Shown here one piece after another: positions 9,183 to 18,921 of a DNA stretch of 64,000 nt. A program made the position numbers and the translations under genes. How positions within the stretch are numbered: position 1 is the first letter of the stretch; every line of letters starts with the position of its first letter. This stretch comes from Leisingera daeponensis DSM 23529 (GTDB lineage Bacteria; Pseudomonadota; Alphaproteobacteria; Rhodobacterales; Rhodobacteraceae). The notes beneath the pieces are model-generated. The model made no database searches, was not told the DNA's origin, and saw only the letters and a program-made list of their open reading frames with translations. Location of the stretch: positions 930,225 to 994,224 of the forward strand of contig NZ_KI421500.1 in NCBI RefSeq assembly GCF_000473145.1, read 5' to 3'.

Positions 9183-11003
9183 TCAGGCGCTTGCCTTGGC
9201 CATCCGCTTGCGTTCATGCGGGTCCAGGTAGCGCTTGCGCAGGCGCACGTTGTTCGGCGTCACCTCGACCAGCTCGTCGTCGTTGATGTACGCGATCGCC
9301 TCTTCCAGCGACAGCGTCATCGGAGTGGTCAGGCGCACCGCGTCGTCGGTGCCGGAGGCCCGCACGTTGGTCAGCTTCTTGCCTTTCAGCGGGTTCACTT
9401 CCAGGTCGTTGTCGCGCGAATGCTCGCCGATGATCATGCCGGTGTAGATGTCTGCCTGGGCGCCGATCATCATCTTGCCGCGCTCTTCCAGGTTCCACAG
9501 CGCATAAGCCACCGACTGGCCGTTCTCCATCGAAATCAGCACGCCGGCGCGGCGGCCCGGGATGGCGCCCTTGTGCGGTGCCCAGCCGTGGAACACGCGG
9601 TTCAGCACGCCGGTTCCGCGGGTGTCGGTCAGGAACTCGCCGTGATAGCCGATGAGGCCGCGCGAGGGGACATGGGCGATGATGCGGGTCTTGCCTGCGC
9701 CTGCGGGCCGCATCTCGACCAGTTCGCCCTTGCGGGCGCCGGTCAGCTTTTCGATCACCGCGCCGGAGTATTCGTCGTCCACGTCGATGGTGGCTTCCTC
9801 GATCGGCTCCATCTTGACGCCGTCGACTTCCTTCATGATCACCTGCGGGCGGGAGATCGACAGCTCGAAGCCTTCGCGGCGCATGTTTTCGATCAGAACG
9901 CCCATTTGCAGTTCGCCGCGGCCGGAAACCTCGAACGCCTCACCGCCGGGGGTGTCCTGGATCTTGATGGCGACGTTGCTTTCGGCCTCTTTCATCAGGC
10001 GGTCGCGGATGACGCGGGACTGCACCTTTTTGCCGTCGCGGCCCGCCAGCGGGCTGTCGTTGATGCCGAAGGTCACGGTGATGGTCGGCGGGTCGATCGG
10101 CTGCGCGTCCAGCGGCTCATCGACGGCGAGCGCGCAGATGGTGTCGGCCACGGTGGCCTTGGACATGCCGGCGATGGAGACGATGTCGCCCGCCTGGGCT
10201 TCTTCGATGTCCTGCTGGGACAGGCCGCGGAACGCCTGGATCTTGGTGACGCGGAACTGCTCGATCTTCTGGCCGATGCGGGAGATCGCCTGCACGGTGG
10301 CGCCGACCTTGAGCTTGCCGGATTCAACGCGGCCGGTCAGGATGCGGCCCACGAAAGGATCGCTGCCGAGCGTGGTCGCCAGCATCCGGAAATCTTCGCC
10401 CTGGCGCTTGATCTGCTTGGGTTCCGGCACGTGGTTCACGATCAGGTTGAACAGCGCGTGCAGGTCCTTGCGGGGGCCGTCCAGATCGGCATCGGCCCAG
10501 CCGGAGCGGCCGGAAGCGTAAAGATGCGGGAAGTCCAGCTGGTCTTCGGTCGCGTCGAGCGAGGCGAACAGGTCAAAGCATTCGTCCAGCGCGCGGTCGG
10601 GCTCGGCGTCGGGCTTGTCGACCTTGTTCAGCACCACGATCGGGCGCAGACCCAGGGCCAGCGCCTTGGAGGTCACGAATTTGGTCTGCGGCATCGGGCC
10701 TTCGGCGGCGTCCACCAGCAGCACCACGCCGTCGACCATCGACAGGATGCGCTCCACCTCGCCGCCGAAATCGGCGTGGCCGGGGGTGTCGACGATGTTG
10801 ATGCGGGTGCCATTCCACTCGACCGAGGTCGGTTTGGCAAAAATGGTGATGCCGCGCTCGCGCTCCAGATCGTTGCTGTCCATGGCGCGTTCTGCCACAG
10901 CTTGATTTTCGCGGAAGGCGCCGGACTGTTTCAGCAGCTCGTCGACCAGGGTGGTTTTGCCGTGGTCAACGTGAGCAATGATTGCGATGTTGCGCATATC
11001 CAT
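9183..11003 (-). CDS. typA: Translational GTPase TypA/BipA
   Basis: Ribosome-associated GTPase of the EF-G/LepA superfamily, involved in 50S subunit maturation, especially under stress. The protein is 606 aa, the usual length. It has the G1 motif AHVDHGKTT at residues 10-18, [14 protein letters not shown] in G3 and NKVDKPDA in G4. Domain II, the EF-G-like domains and the BipA-specific C-terminal domain follow ([18 protein letters not shown]). The start at 11003 has an upstream AAGGCG site. It is monocistronic: the downstream terminator is shared with the MOSC gene and the upstream neighbour is a separate small gene. Confidence 0.97.
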   Translation of the reverse strand: MDMRNIAIIAHVDHGKTTLVDELLKQSGAFRENQAVAERAMDSNDLERERGITIFAKPTSVEWNGTRINIVDTPGHADFGGEVERILSMVDGVVLLVDAAEGPMPQTKFVTSKALALGLRPIVVLNKVDKPDAEPDRALDECFDLFASLDATEDQLDFPHLYASGRSGWADADLDGPRKDLHALFNLIVNHVPEPKQIKRQGEDFRMLATTLGSDPFVGRILTGRVESGKLKVGATVQAISRIGQKIEQFRVTKIQAFRGLSQQDIEEAQAGDIVSIAGMSKATVADTICALAVDEPLDAQPIDPPTITVTFGINDSPLAGRDGKKVQSRVIRDRLMKEAESNVAIKIQDTPGGEAFEVSGRGELQMGVLIENMRREGFELSISRPQVIMKEVDGVKMEPIEEATIDVDDEYSGAVIEKLTGARKGELVEMRPAGAGKTRIIAHVPSRGLIGYHGEFLTDTRGTGVLNRVFHGWAPHKGAIPGRRAGVLISMENGQSVAYALWNLEERGKMMIGAQADIYTGMIIGEHSRDNDLEVNPLKGKKLTNVRASGTDDAVRLTTPMTLSLEEAIAYINDDELVEVTPNNVRLRKRYLDPHERKRMAKASA

Positions 11004-11097
11004 GACGTTCGCCTTTGTAAGGAAGTTGGGCCGCGCATAGCCCGAACCCCGCGCAAAGGCCAGAGGAAAACAGCTATCCGGCGCCTTCTAAAGCGTA

Positions 11098-11433
11098 TCA
11101 GTGGCCGGAGGTCTTGGAAAACAGGTGGATGACGATGATGCCGGACATGATCAGCAGCATGCCGATCACCGCAGGCAGATCCAGTTTCTGGCCGAAAACG
11201 ATAAAGGCGATCACCGCAATCAGCAGGATGCCGAGACCGGACCAGATGGCATAGACGACGCCCACCGGCATGTATTTGAGCGTCAGCCCCATCATGTAGA
11301 AGGAAAAGGCATACGCCACCAGAACGATCAGCGACGGCCCCAGCCGGGAAAACTGCTGGCTGGCCTGCAGCGCCGTGGTGCCGATGGTTTCCGCCGCTAC
11401 GGCGATGATCAGGTAGAAATAGTGTACCGGCAT
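11098..11433 (-). CDS. EmrE-like small multidrug resistance transporter
   Basis: Four-helix inner-membrane proton antiporter of 111 aa. The essential glutamate in helix 1 (AAETIGTTAL, Glu15) and the YAIWSGLGI motif in helix 3 match EmrE closely. Exporters of this branch expel quaternary ammonium and other lipophilic cations, while the guanidinium (Gdx/SugE) branch has different helix 3 residues. GGAGG upstream fixes the start at 11433; a longer open frame exists but lacks support. The leader before this start on the minus strand is GC-rich with strong stems. Confidence 0.88.
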   Translation of the reverse strand: MPVHYFYLIIAVAAETIGTTALQASQQFSRLGPSLIVLVAYAFSFYMMGLTLKYMPVGVVYAIWSGLGILLIAVIAFIVFGQKLDLPAVIGMLLIMSGIIVIHLFSKTSGH

Positions 11434-11681
11434 TTCCGCCTCCGTTCTGCGCGCTCGCCTTCGCGGCGCCGGGCCTGTTTCCCCGCTACCGTATCCGCCG
11501 CGTCCAAGGAAGTCCCGATGCGTCGCCGGCTGCCGCTTTTCCGCCTGCCGCGGCGGTGAACAGGCCACTGTGCGCAGAAGCACTGGACTGTGATTTGGGG
11601 ATTTCTTAGGAGATTGTTCCAATACTTCAGTGGTCACGAAAACACTGATCCGATTCCCAAATGAGAGCGGGGGACTGCCAC

Positions 11682-12464
11682 ATGTGCCGCTGGGCTGCCT
11701 ATTCGGGTGCCGATGTGTTCCTGGAAGACATCATCTCCATACCCGCGCATTCCCTGATTGCCCAAAGCCAGAAAGCGGCAGAGTGCAAGACGGCAACCAA
11801 TGGCGACGGGTTCGGCATTGCCTGGTACGGTCAGCGCCCGGAGCCGGGCCTGTACCGCGACGTGTATCCGGCCTGGTCGGACTGCAATCTCCGGGCGCTG
11901 GTCCGGCAGGTCAAATCGGGGCTGTTCCTGGCGCATGTGCGGGCCTCGACGGGGTCGGCAACCAGCCGCAACAACTGCCATCCTTTCACCGCGGGCCGGT
12001 GGAGTTTCATGCATAACGGCCAGGTCGGCGGATTTGAGAAGTTCCGCCGCCATGCCGACATGTGCATCCCGGATGAGCTTTATGAGCACCGCAAAGGGGC
12101 GACCGACAGCGAGGTGCTGTTTCTGCTCGCCTTGCAGCAAGGCCTTGATGAGGATCCGAAGACGGCGCTGGAGCGGGCGGTTGCGCGGATGGAAGCCTTG
12201 TCCCGCGCACGGGGCGCCACGCCGCATATGCGCCTGTCTGTGGCAATGTCGGACGGGCAGAGGCTTTATGCGGCGCGCTATTCCTCCGACAGTGTTGCGC
12301 CTTCGGTCTATTACCGCTGGAGCAGCAGCATGGGCGGCTGGGCGGTGGTGTCGGAACCGCTGGAACAGACCGGGGAAGCCTGGAACGAGCTGAAGCCTGG
12401 CGCCTTTCTGACGCTGACCGGCGACGGGGCGGAGATCGAGCCGTTTCACCCGTTTCTGGAGTGA
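11682..12464 (+). CDS. Class II glutamine amidotransferase (YafJ type)
   Basis: Protein of 260 aa with an N-terminal nucleophile glutaminase fold. After Met removal the first residue is the catalytic Cys (MCRWAAYSG), which fixes the start at 11682 rather than the in-frame ATG at 11661. Later motifs include NGDGFGIAWYG, LAHVRASTGS and MHNGQV, typical of the GATase 2 family. Such stand-alone proteins release ammonia from glutamine or a gamma-glutamyl compound; the physiological acceptor is not known. It is divergent from the SMR gene and converges on the tandem-HD gene. Confidence 0.88.
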   Translation: MCRWAAYSGADVFLEDIISIPAHSLIAQSQKAAECKTATNGDGFGIAWYGQRPEPGLYRDVYPAWSDCNLRALVRQVKSGLFLAHVRASTGSATSRNNCHPFTAGRWSFMHNGQVGGFEKFRRHADMCIPDELYEHRKGATDSEVLFLLALQQGLDEDPKTALERAVARMEALSRARGATPHMRLSVAMSDGQRLYAARYSSDSVAPSVYYRWSSSMGGWAVVSEPLEQTGEAWNELKPGAFLTLTGDGAEIEPFHPFLE

Positions 12465-12488
12465 GATTCAGCGGCCGGGCGGCTGGTG

Positions 12489-13658
12489 TTACAGGCGCTC
12501 GGTCTCGCGGAACCAGGGTTCGACCGTTGCGCGCACATAGTCCCAAACGCCGGGCGTGCCGCGGCTGACCTTCTCGCCGACGCGGGCATCGAGCTGCGGC
12601 AGGGTCACGTTGTAATCGACCCAGCTGCCGCCGCCGTTCAGCAGGTTCAGCAGCACCGGCTGCACCCGGTCGATGGACTTGGCATAGACCGCATCTGCGC
12701 TGCCTGCGGCCTCGAACTCTTCCCAGATCGCGCGCATCGGCGCGCCCTGGTCCGCAGGCAGCAGTCCGAACAGACGGTCTGCGGCGGCTTGTTCCTTGGC
12801 GGCAAGAGCCGCTAGCGCGGCGGGATCGACAACGCCGTGGATCGGCGCATCGCCTGCGTCGATCTCCACCAGATCGTGCAGCAGCAGCATCTGCAGCACC
12901 CGGTCGACATCCGCCGCTTCCGCGCTGTGTTCTGCCAGCACCCAGCCATAGAGCATAATGTGCCAGCTGTGTTCTGCCGAGTTTTCGTGCCGCGAGCCGT
13001 CACCCAGCCGCGACGCCCGGGTAATCAGTTTCAGCTTGTCGGCTTCATTCAGGAACGGCAGGCGGGCCGTCAGGCGGCTGCAGTCATGTCCGGTGTCCTC
13101 GCCCAGCAGCGCCAGCGCGTGGTGGAAGGCTTCCGGCAGGTCGTTTTCCAGCGCGGCAGCGCGGCCGCCGAACAGGTTCTGGCGGACCACATCAATGTGC
13201 CAGTCCAGGGGCTGTGCACCGTACAGCGTCTGAAACACCGGCTGACAGTGATCCACGCGCTTGGCAAACCGCGCATCCGGGGTTTGCGCCGCTTCGAACT
13301 CCTGCCACAGCGTCATGAATTCTGCGCCCTGGTCCGCGGGCAGCAGGCCGAACAGCCGGTCTGCCGCGGCCTGCTCTGCCTGCGCCACAGCGTCCCAATT
13401 CACCTTATCGGTGATCGGGTGGTCGCCTGCGTCGATCTCGACCAGATCATGCAGCAGCAGCATCCGGATGGCGCGGGAAACGCTCACCTCCGGCTCCGCA
13501 AAAGGCGCCAGAACCAGCGCGTACAGCGCCAGATGCCAGCTGTGCTCGGCTGAGTTTTCGCGGCGGCTGCAATCCAGGATCAGGTTCTGGCGCTCAATCC
13601 GGCGCAGCTTGTCCGCTTCCAGCAGGAAGGAAAATTGCGCGTGCAGCCGGACGCTCAC
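12489..13658 (-). CDS. Tandem-duplicated HD-domain hydrolase (YfbR/HDDC2-like)
   Basis: Protein of 389 aa made of two copies of an HD domain of about 190 residues each. Each copy carries ENSAEHSWH, then LLLHDLVEIDAGD, then AADRLFGLLPADQGA, and a late metal-ligand Asp (AKRVDHCQP in copy 1, AKSIDRVQP in copy 2). All metal-binding positions are kept in both. Single-domain relatives such as YfbR and HDDC2 are metal-dependent 5'-deoxynucleotidases, so nucleotide monophosphate hydrolysis is the likely chemistry, but the substrate is inferred. The start is a GTG overlapping the stop of the 80-aa gene by four bases, so it is the last gene of a coupled three-gene unit. Confidence 0.85.
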   Translation of the reverse strand: MSVRLHAQFSFLLEADKLRRIERQNLILDCSRRENSAEHSWHLALYALVLAPFAEPEVSVSRAIRMLLLHDLVEIDAGDHPITDKVNWDAVAQAEQAAADRLFGLLPADQGAEFMTLWQEFEAAQTPDARFAKRVDHCQPVFQTLYGAQPLDWHIDVVRQNLFGGRAAALENDLPEAFHHALALLGEDTGHDCSRLTARLPFLNEADKLKLITRASRLGDGSRHENSAEHSWHIMLYGWVLAEHSAEAADVDRVLQMLLLHDLVEIDAGDAPIHGVVDPAALAALAAKEQAAADRLFGLLPADQGAPMRAIWEEFEAAGSADAVYAKSIDRVQPVLLNLLNGGGSWVDYNVTLPQLDARVGEKVSRGTPGVWDYVRATVEPWFRETERL

Positions 13659-13897
13659 GTCTCAGCCCTTGTTTCCAGCTGCGCCTGCAGCGCGGCGACT
13701 TTCTGATTGAGAAACTCGCGTGCCTTGCGTTCGGCCAGGCGCACGCGCATCTCCGTAAGGAACGCCTCTTCGAGCGATTGGGAGGCGGCGCCCAGCACCT
13801 GGCCCACCTCCACATAAAGCCTCTCCTCGCCGCTGGCGTCCTGAACTTTGAGCGTATCGACCGCCAGTTTTTGGGCCAGCGTCTCGATTGTGCTCAT
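13655..13897 (-). CDS. Small conserved-looking hypothetical protein, 80 aa
   Basis: I do not recognise a named family. The protein is acidic to neutral and largely helical, with no signal peptide or membrane segment. The C-terminal half (LTEMRVRLAERKAREFLNQK and following) could form a coiled coil. It is held between two genes by overlaps of one base (hydrolase stop with its ATG) and four bases (its stop with the HD gene GTG), which argues strongly that it is a real translated gene. It may be a small partner of one of its neighbours, but nothing in the sequence shows this. Confidence 0.7.
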   Translation of the reverse strand: MSTIETLAQKLAVDTLKVQDASGEERLYVEVGQVLGAASQSLEEAFLTEMRVRLAERKAREFLNQKVAALQAQLETRAET

Positions 13898-14550
13898 CAG
13901 CGGGAGGTCTCCGTCAGGCGGCGCTTCACGTAATCGGTCACGTTGCCGATCATCGTGTCCATATACGGATCCTGGAAGAAGTGGTCCGCACCCTCGATCT
14001 CGGTATGGGTGATGGTGATGCCCTTCTGCTCATGCAGCTTGCTGACCAGATTGGCGGTATCGGCGGGCGGCGCCACGCGGTCGGCGGTGCCGTTGATGAT
14101 CAGGCCGGAGGCCGGGCAGGGCGCCAGGAACGAGAAGTCGTACATATTGGCCGGCGGGGCGACTGAGATAAAGCCGGTGATTTCGGGCCGCCGCATCAGC
14201 AGCTGCATACCGATCCAGGCGCCAAAGGAGAAGCCTGCAACCCAGCAATGCTTGGAGTTGGTGTTCATCGACTGCAGGTAATCCAGCGCCGAGGCGGCAT
14301 CGGACAGCTCGCCCACGCCCTGGTCGTATTCGCCCTGGCTGCGGCCGACGCCGCGGAAATTGAAGCGCAGAACCGTGAAGCCCATGTTGTAGAACGCATA
14401 GTGGAGGTTGTAGACCACCTTGTTGTTCATGGTGCCGCCGAACTGCGGGTGCGGGTGCAGCACGATGGCGATCGGGGCGTCTTTTTCTTTTTGCGGGTGA
14501 TAGCGGCCTTCGAGGCGGCCTTCGGGTCCGGGAAAGATGACCTCGGGCAT
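13897..14550 (-). CDS. Alpha/beta hydrolase
   Basis: Cytoplasmic alpha/beta hydrolase of 217 aa. It has an HPHPQFGGTM oxyanion segment, the nucleophile elbow GFSFGA (Ser at about residue 118), an Asp-containing NGTADRVAPP acid loop and a late His in GADHFFQ. It resembles the YpfH/dienelactone hydrolase-like proteins of unknown substrate that begin PEVIFPGPEGRLEGRY. It is the first gene of a minus-strand unit with the 80-aa and tandem-HD genes. It is divergent from iscR, and its promoter shares the 187-bp region that carries the iron-regulated sites. Confidence 0.87.
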   Translation of the reverse strand: MPEVIFPGPEGRLEGRYHPQKEKDAPIAIVLHPHPQFGGTMNNKVVYNLHYAFYNMGFTVLRFNFRGVGRSQGEYDQGVGELSDAASALDYLQSMNTNSKHCWVAGFSFGAWIGMQLLMRRPEITGFISVAPPANMYDFSFLAPCPASGLIINGTADRVAPPADTANLVSKLHEQKGITITHTEIEGADHFFQDPYMDTMIGNVTDYVKRRLTETSR

Positions 14551-14597
14551 GGGCGGTTTAAATCCTAATCTCGTTTTCGGGTCTGCCGGCAGAATAC

Positions 14598-14626
14598 TTG
14601 ACGGGTTCCGTCAGGCATCTTAGAAC
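14598..14626 (+). promoter_or_regulatory. Promoter of the iscR-suf operon
   Basis: TTGACG (14598-14603) and TAGAAC (14621-14626) are separated by exactly 17 bp. The -35 matches five of six consensus bases. The -10 lies inside the Irr-type palindrome, and the -35 lies inside a second inverted repeat. Confidence 0.65.
14599..14613. promoter_or_regulatory. Inverted repeat over the iscR -35
   Basis: Perfect 6-3-6 palindrome TGACGG-GTT-CCGTCA overlapping the -35 hexamer. Its position suggests a repressor operator, and IscR itself is the natural candidate. I could not match it to a consensus from memory, so the assignment is inference. Confidence 0.4.
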
Positions 14627-14634
14627 GGTTCTAA
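14620..14634. promoter_or_regulatory. Irr-type iron control element (ICE) at the iscR -10
   Basis: Perfect palindrome TTAGAA-CGG-TTCTAA, matching the core of the published alphaproteobacterial Irr box (TTTAGAA-N3-TTCTAAA). It covers the -10 of the iscR promoter, so bound Irr should repress the suf operon; Irr is stable when iron or haem is low. Direction of control and binding are inference from position. Confidence 0.75.
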
Positions 14635-14737
14635 TGAAGGGCGCAGGCCGGGGCCGAACACCGTCAGGGTGAGATACGCACAGACGCGGCGAAGGTCAAT
14701 GTTTTCGCATCCGTGCCCCGATTTCGAGGAGACATAG

Positions 14738-15196
14738 ATGAAGCTTTCCACCAAGGGGCGCTATGCTATGGTCGCATTGGCCGACATCGCGCTGCAAACG
14801 CAGGGCGATCTGGTGCCGCTGGGCGATATTTCCAAGCGCCAGGATATTTCCTTGCCTTACCTTGAACAGCTGTTCGTCAAGCTGCGCCGTTCCGGTCTGG
14901 TTGAATCGGTGCGCGGCCCCGGCGGCGGCTACCGCCTGGCCAAGCCGGCGTCGGAGATCCGGATTGTCGACGTTCTGTCTGCCGTGGATGAGACGGTGGA
15001 TGCGATGCACAAGGGAGCTGGTGCCTCCGGGGCGCTGTCGGGCAGCCGGGCGCAATCGCTGACCAACCGCCTGTGGGAGGGGTTGAGCGCGCATGTCTAT
15101 GTGTTCTTGCACCAGACCCGCCTGTCGGATGTGATCAAGAACGACTTGGCGCCGTGCCCGGCAGTGCCCAGCTTGTTTGCGGTTGTCGATGACTGA
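14738..15196 (+). CDS. iscR: Rrf2-family regulator IscR, single-cysteine type
   Basis: Rrf2 winged-helix regulator of 152 aa at the head of the suf operon. The N-terminal DNA-binding domain (KLSTKGRYAMVALADIA, then the RGPGGGYRL wing) is typical. Enterobacterial IscR binds [2Fe-2S] through three cysteines in the region after VDETVDA. Here that region (residues 91-110) has no cysteine, and the whole protein has one, Cys140. This matches my memory of Rhodobacter sphaeroides IscR, reported to bind a cluster with an unusual ligand set. GAGGAG precedes the ATG. The gene probably senses Fe-S status and represses its own operon. Confidence 0.9.
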   Translation: MKLSTKGRYAMVALADIALQTQGDLVPLGDISKRQDISLPYLEQLFVKLRRSGLVESVRGPGGGYRLAKPASEIRIVDVLSAVDETVDAMHKGAGASGALSGSRAQSLTNRLWEGLSAHVYVFLHQTRLSDVIKNDLAPCPAVPSLFAVVDD

Positions 15197-15325
15197 GGCG
15201 GCGTGCGGATGGCGCATCCTCCGGTGCCAGGGCAGGGCGCTTCCCGCTCTGAAGCGGCCGGAAAGCTTTGCGCATTCGTGCAGGGCCGCGTATGAGGCAG
15301 AAGTTATCTGCAAAAAGATGCATCC

Positions 15326-16369
15326 ATGAAGCGTGTTTACCTCGACCATAATGCCACCGCCCTCCTGCGCCCTGAGGCGAAGGATGCGATGATCGCGGCG
15401 ATGGAGGTTTGCGGCAACCCGTCATCGGTGCATGCCGAGGGCCGCGCCGCCAAGGCGCTGGTGGAGAAGGCGCGGGCGCAGGTGGCCGCCGCCTTCGGTG
15501 CGGATGGGGCGGATATCGTGTTTACCTCCGGTTCGACCGAGGGCGCGTCGCTGGCGCTGGCCGGCCGCGGCCTGCATGGCGCGCCGGTGGAGCATGACGC
15601 GGTGCGCGCCTGGACTGTCGAGGATCTGAAAACCGGCTCTGATGGCGGGGTCGAAATTACCGATCCCGCGGCCTCTACCTTGCAGCTGGCCAACTCGGAA
15701 ACCGGTATCGTGCAGCACCTGCCGGACGGGTTGGCGGTGACGGATGCGACCCAGGCCTTTGGCAAACTGCCCGTCGCCTTCAACTGGCTGGGCGCCCAGA
15801 TGGCGCTGATTTCGGCGCATAAACTGGGCGGCCCCAAGGGCATTGGCGCGCTCGTCATGAAGCGCGGCACCGATCTGCCTGCCCAGATCAAGGGCGGCGG
15901 CCAGGAGATGGGCCGCCGGTCCGGCACAGAAAATGTCATTGGAATAGCAGGGTTCGGCGCCGCAGCTGAAGCAGCCGCCAAGGATCTGGCCAATGGGGTC
16001 TGGGACAGGGTTGCAGAACTTAGAAATATTCTAGAGAAGGCGCTTGTGTCTGGCGCAAGCCATACTATTTTTGTCGGGAAGGATCAGAAGCGGCTGCCGA
16101 ACACCCTGTGTTTTGCAACGCCGGGCTGGAAGGGCGAAACCCAGGTCATGCAAATGGACCTTGCGGGATTTGCCATAAGCGCCGGCAGCGCCTGTTCCAG
16201 CGGCAAGGTGCGCGCCAGCGCGGTACTGACCGCCATGGGATATGACGAGGCCACGGCACAGGGCGCGGTGCGCGTGTCGCTGGGGCCGGAGACAACGGAA
16301 GACGACGTGCTGCGCTTTGCCGAGGCGTGGCTGCAGAAAGAAAAGAAACATCGCGCCCGTGCAGCGTGA
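15326..16369 (+). CDS. Cysteine desulfurase, NifS/IscS class
   Basis: PLP enzyme of 347 aa that takes sulfur from cysteine. It shows YLDHNATA near the N-terminus, the PLP lysine Lys166 in [10 protein letters not shown], and the persulfide Cys290 in GSACSSGK, the class I signature. It is shorter than E. coli IscS, as usual for the copy placed second in rhodobacteral suf operons. A class II enzyme, SufS, closes the same operon, so two desulfurases serve one assembly system. The ribosome-binding site is weak and the gene lies 129 bp after iscR. Bases 16020-16034 inside the gene form a near-perfect Irr-type palindrome built from codons rare in this genome. Confidence 0.9.
   Translation: MKRVYLDHNATALLRPEAKDAMIAAMEVCGNPSSVHAEGRAAKALVEKARAQVAAAFGADGADIVFTSGSTEGASLALAGRGLHGAPVEHDAVRAWTVEDLKTGSDGGVEITDPAASTLQLANSETGIVQHLPDGLAVTDATQAFGKLPVAFNWLGAQMALISAHKLGGPKGIGALVMKRGTDLPAQIKGGGQEMGRRSGTENVIGIAGFGAAAEAAAKDLANGVWDRVAELRNILEKALVSGASHTIFVGKDQKRLPNTLCFATPGWKGETQVMQMDLAGFAISAGSACSSGKVRASAVLTAMGYDEATAQGAVRVSLGPETTEDDVLRFAEAWLQKEKKHRARAA
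16020..16034. promoter_or_regulatory. ICE-like palindrome inside the desulfurase gene
   Basis: TTAGAA-ATA-TTCTAG matches the Irr core at 11 of 12 arm positions and lies within the coding sequence (residues LRNILE). The codons AGA, AAT, ATT and CTA stand out against the GC-rich codon use around it. Possible second operator or roadblock within the suf operon. Confidence 0.4.
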
Positions 16370-16383
16370 GTGAGGAGATGACG

Positions 16384-17907
<1,524 letters not shown>

Positions 17908-17945
17908 TGACAGGCCCTTGGGCATCATCCCATGGAGACAACAGC

Positions 17946-18260
17946 ATGATCATTACAACCACACCAAACGTCGAAGGCTACCAGATCTCCGAATACAAGG
18001 GCATCGTGGTGGGTGAGGCGATCATGGGCGCCAATGTGGTGCGCGATGTCTTTGCCTCGATCACTGACATCGTAGGCGGCCGCTCCGGCGCGTATGAAAG
18101 CAAGCTGCAGGATGCGCGCGAAACCGCGCTGGCAGAGCTGGAAGACCGGGCCCGGGCCAAAGGCGCAAATGCGGTTGTGGGCGTCGACCTCGACTATGAA
18201 GTGGTCGGGCAGTCCATGCTGATGGTCTCGGCCAGCGGCACCGCCGTTGTGCTGGGCTAG
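17946..18260 (+). CDS. YbjQ/UPF0145 family protein
   Basis: Protein of 104 aa belonging to the YbjQ family, which forms small oligomeric rings and is annotated as a heavy-metal-binding domain on weak evidence. Family hallmarks are [11 protein letters not shown] at the N-terminus, [16 protein letters not shown] and [19 protein letters not shown] eight bases upstream supports ATG 17946. It sits between sufB and sufC in the same direction with short gaps, so it is co-transcribed with the Fe-S genes. Whether it has a metal-related role in cluster assembly is not shown. Confidence 0.88.
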   Translation: MIITTTPNVEGYQISEYKGIVVGEAIMGANVVRDVFASITDIVGGRSGAYESKLQDARETALAELEDRARAKGANAVVGVDLDYEVVGQSMLMVSASGTAVVLG

Positions 18261-18277
18261 GGAGCGGGGAGTTGGAC

Positions 18278-18880
18278 GTGGCCAAGGACGAGCAGCTGAT
18301 TGAGCGCCCGGCGCTTACCCTGCCGCCGGAAGAGGCGGAGTGGGTGTGCAGCCATTACCAGGAGGCAAACGTCATCCTGGAATACGGCAGCGGCGGATCG
18401 ACCGTGCTGGCGTCTGAGCTGAGCGGGAAGAAGATCTACTCCGTTGAGTCCGACAAGATGTGGTACCGCATGATGAAGCGGTACTTGCGTCAGGCCGGGT
18501 CCAAGTCCGAGGTGCATCTGCACCATGCCAATGTCGGCAAAACCGGCAAGTGGGGACGGCCGCTGAACAATGATATGTGGCGGCGGTTTCACCAGTATCC
18601 GAATTCGGTTTGGGATCTGGATGCCTTCGAGGCGCCCGATCTGGTGCTGATTGACGGCCGCTTCCGGGCGGCTTGCTTTCTGACCGTCATGCTGCGCACG
18701 GAGCGGCCCGTCACCGTTCTGTTCGACGACTACGCGGGGCGGGCGCTCTACAAGCAGGTCGAAAAATGGGTGAAGCCGGTTGAAATCCGCGGCCGAATGG
18801 CCCGGTTCGAGCTGCTCCCCGATGAACTTCCGCGCCGGGATCTGACCCAGATCCTGACGCTTTACACCAAAACCTTCTAG
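18278..18880 (+). CDS. Methyltransferase-like (Rossmann fold) protein in the suf operon
   Basis: Protein of 200 aa. VILEYGSGGST near residue 32 resembles SAM-binding motif I, and VYSVESD-like residues (IYSVESDKMW) follow as motif II. PDLVLIDGRFRAACFL and TVLFDDY look like later strands of the fold. No methyl acceptor or catalytic pocket can be named, and it could be an inactive relative. The start is GTG 18278, seven bases after GGGGA; TTG 18272 is too close to that site. It is co-directional with sufB and sufC and so belongs to the Fe-S operon, though its role there is unknown. Confidence 0.7.
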   Translation: MAKDEQLIERPALTLPPEEAEWVCSHYQEANVILEYGSGGSTVLASELSGKKIYSVESDKMWYRMMKRYLRQAGSKSEVHLHHANVGKTGKWGRPLNNDMWRRFHQYPNSVWDLDAFEAPDLVLIDGRFRAACFLTVMLRTERPVTVLFDDYAGRALYKQVEKWVKPVEIRGRMARFELLPDELPRRDLTQILTLYTKTF

Positions 18881-18921
18881 GCGCCGACGGCGGCCGGAAC
18901 AGTACTATGCGAGAGGCAAAA

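Noticed and set aside
9216..11132. 638-codon open frame antisense to typA
   Set aside because: Shadow frame; typA on the other strand is complete and of normal length.
11434..11637. Guanidine riboswitch upstream of the SMR gene
   Set aside because: None of the conserved guanidine-I, -II or -III core segments that I know could be matched, and the protein has EmrE-type residues. The stems are kept only as a weak finding.
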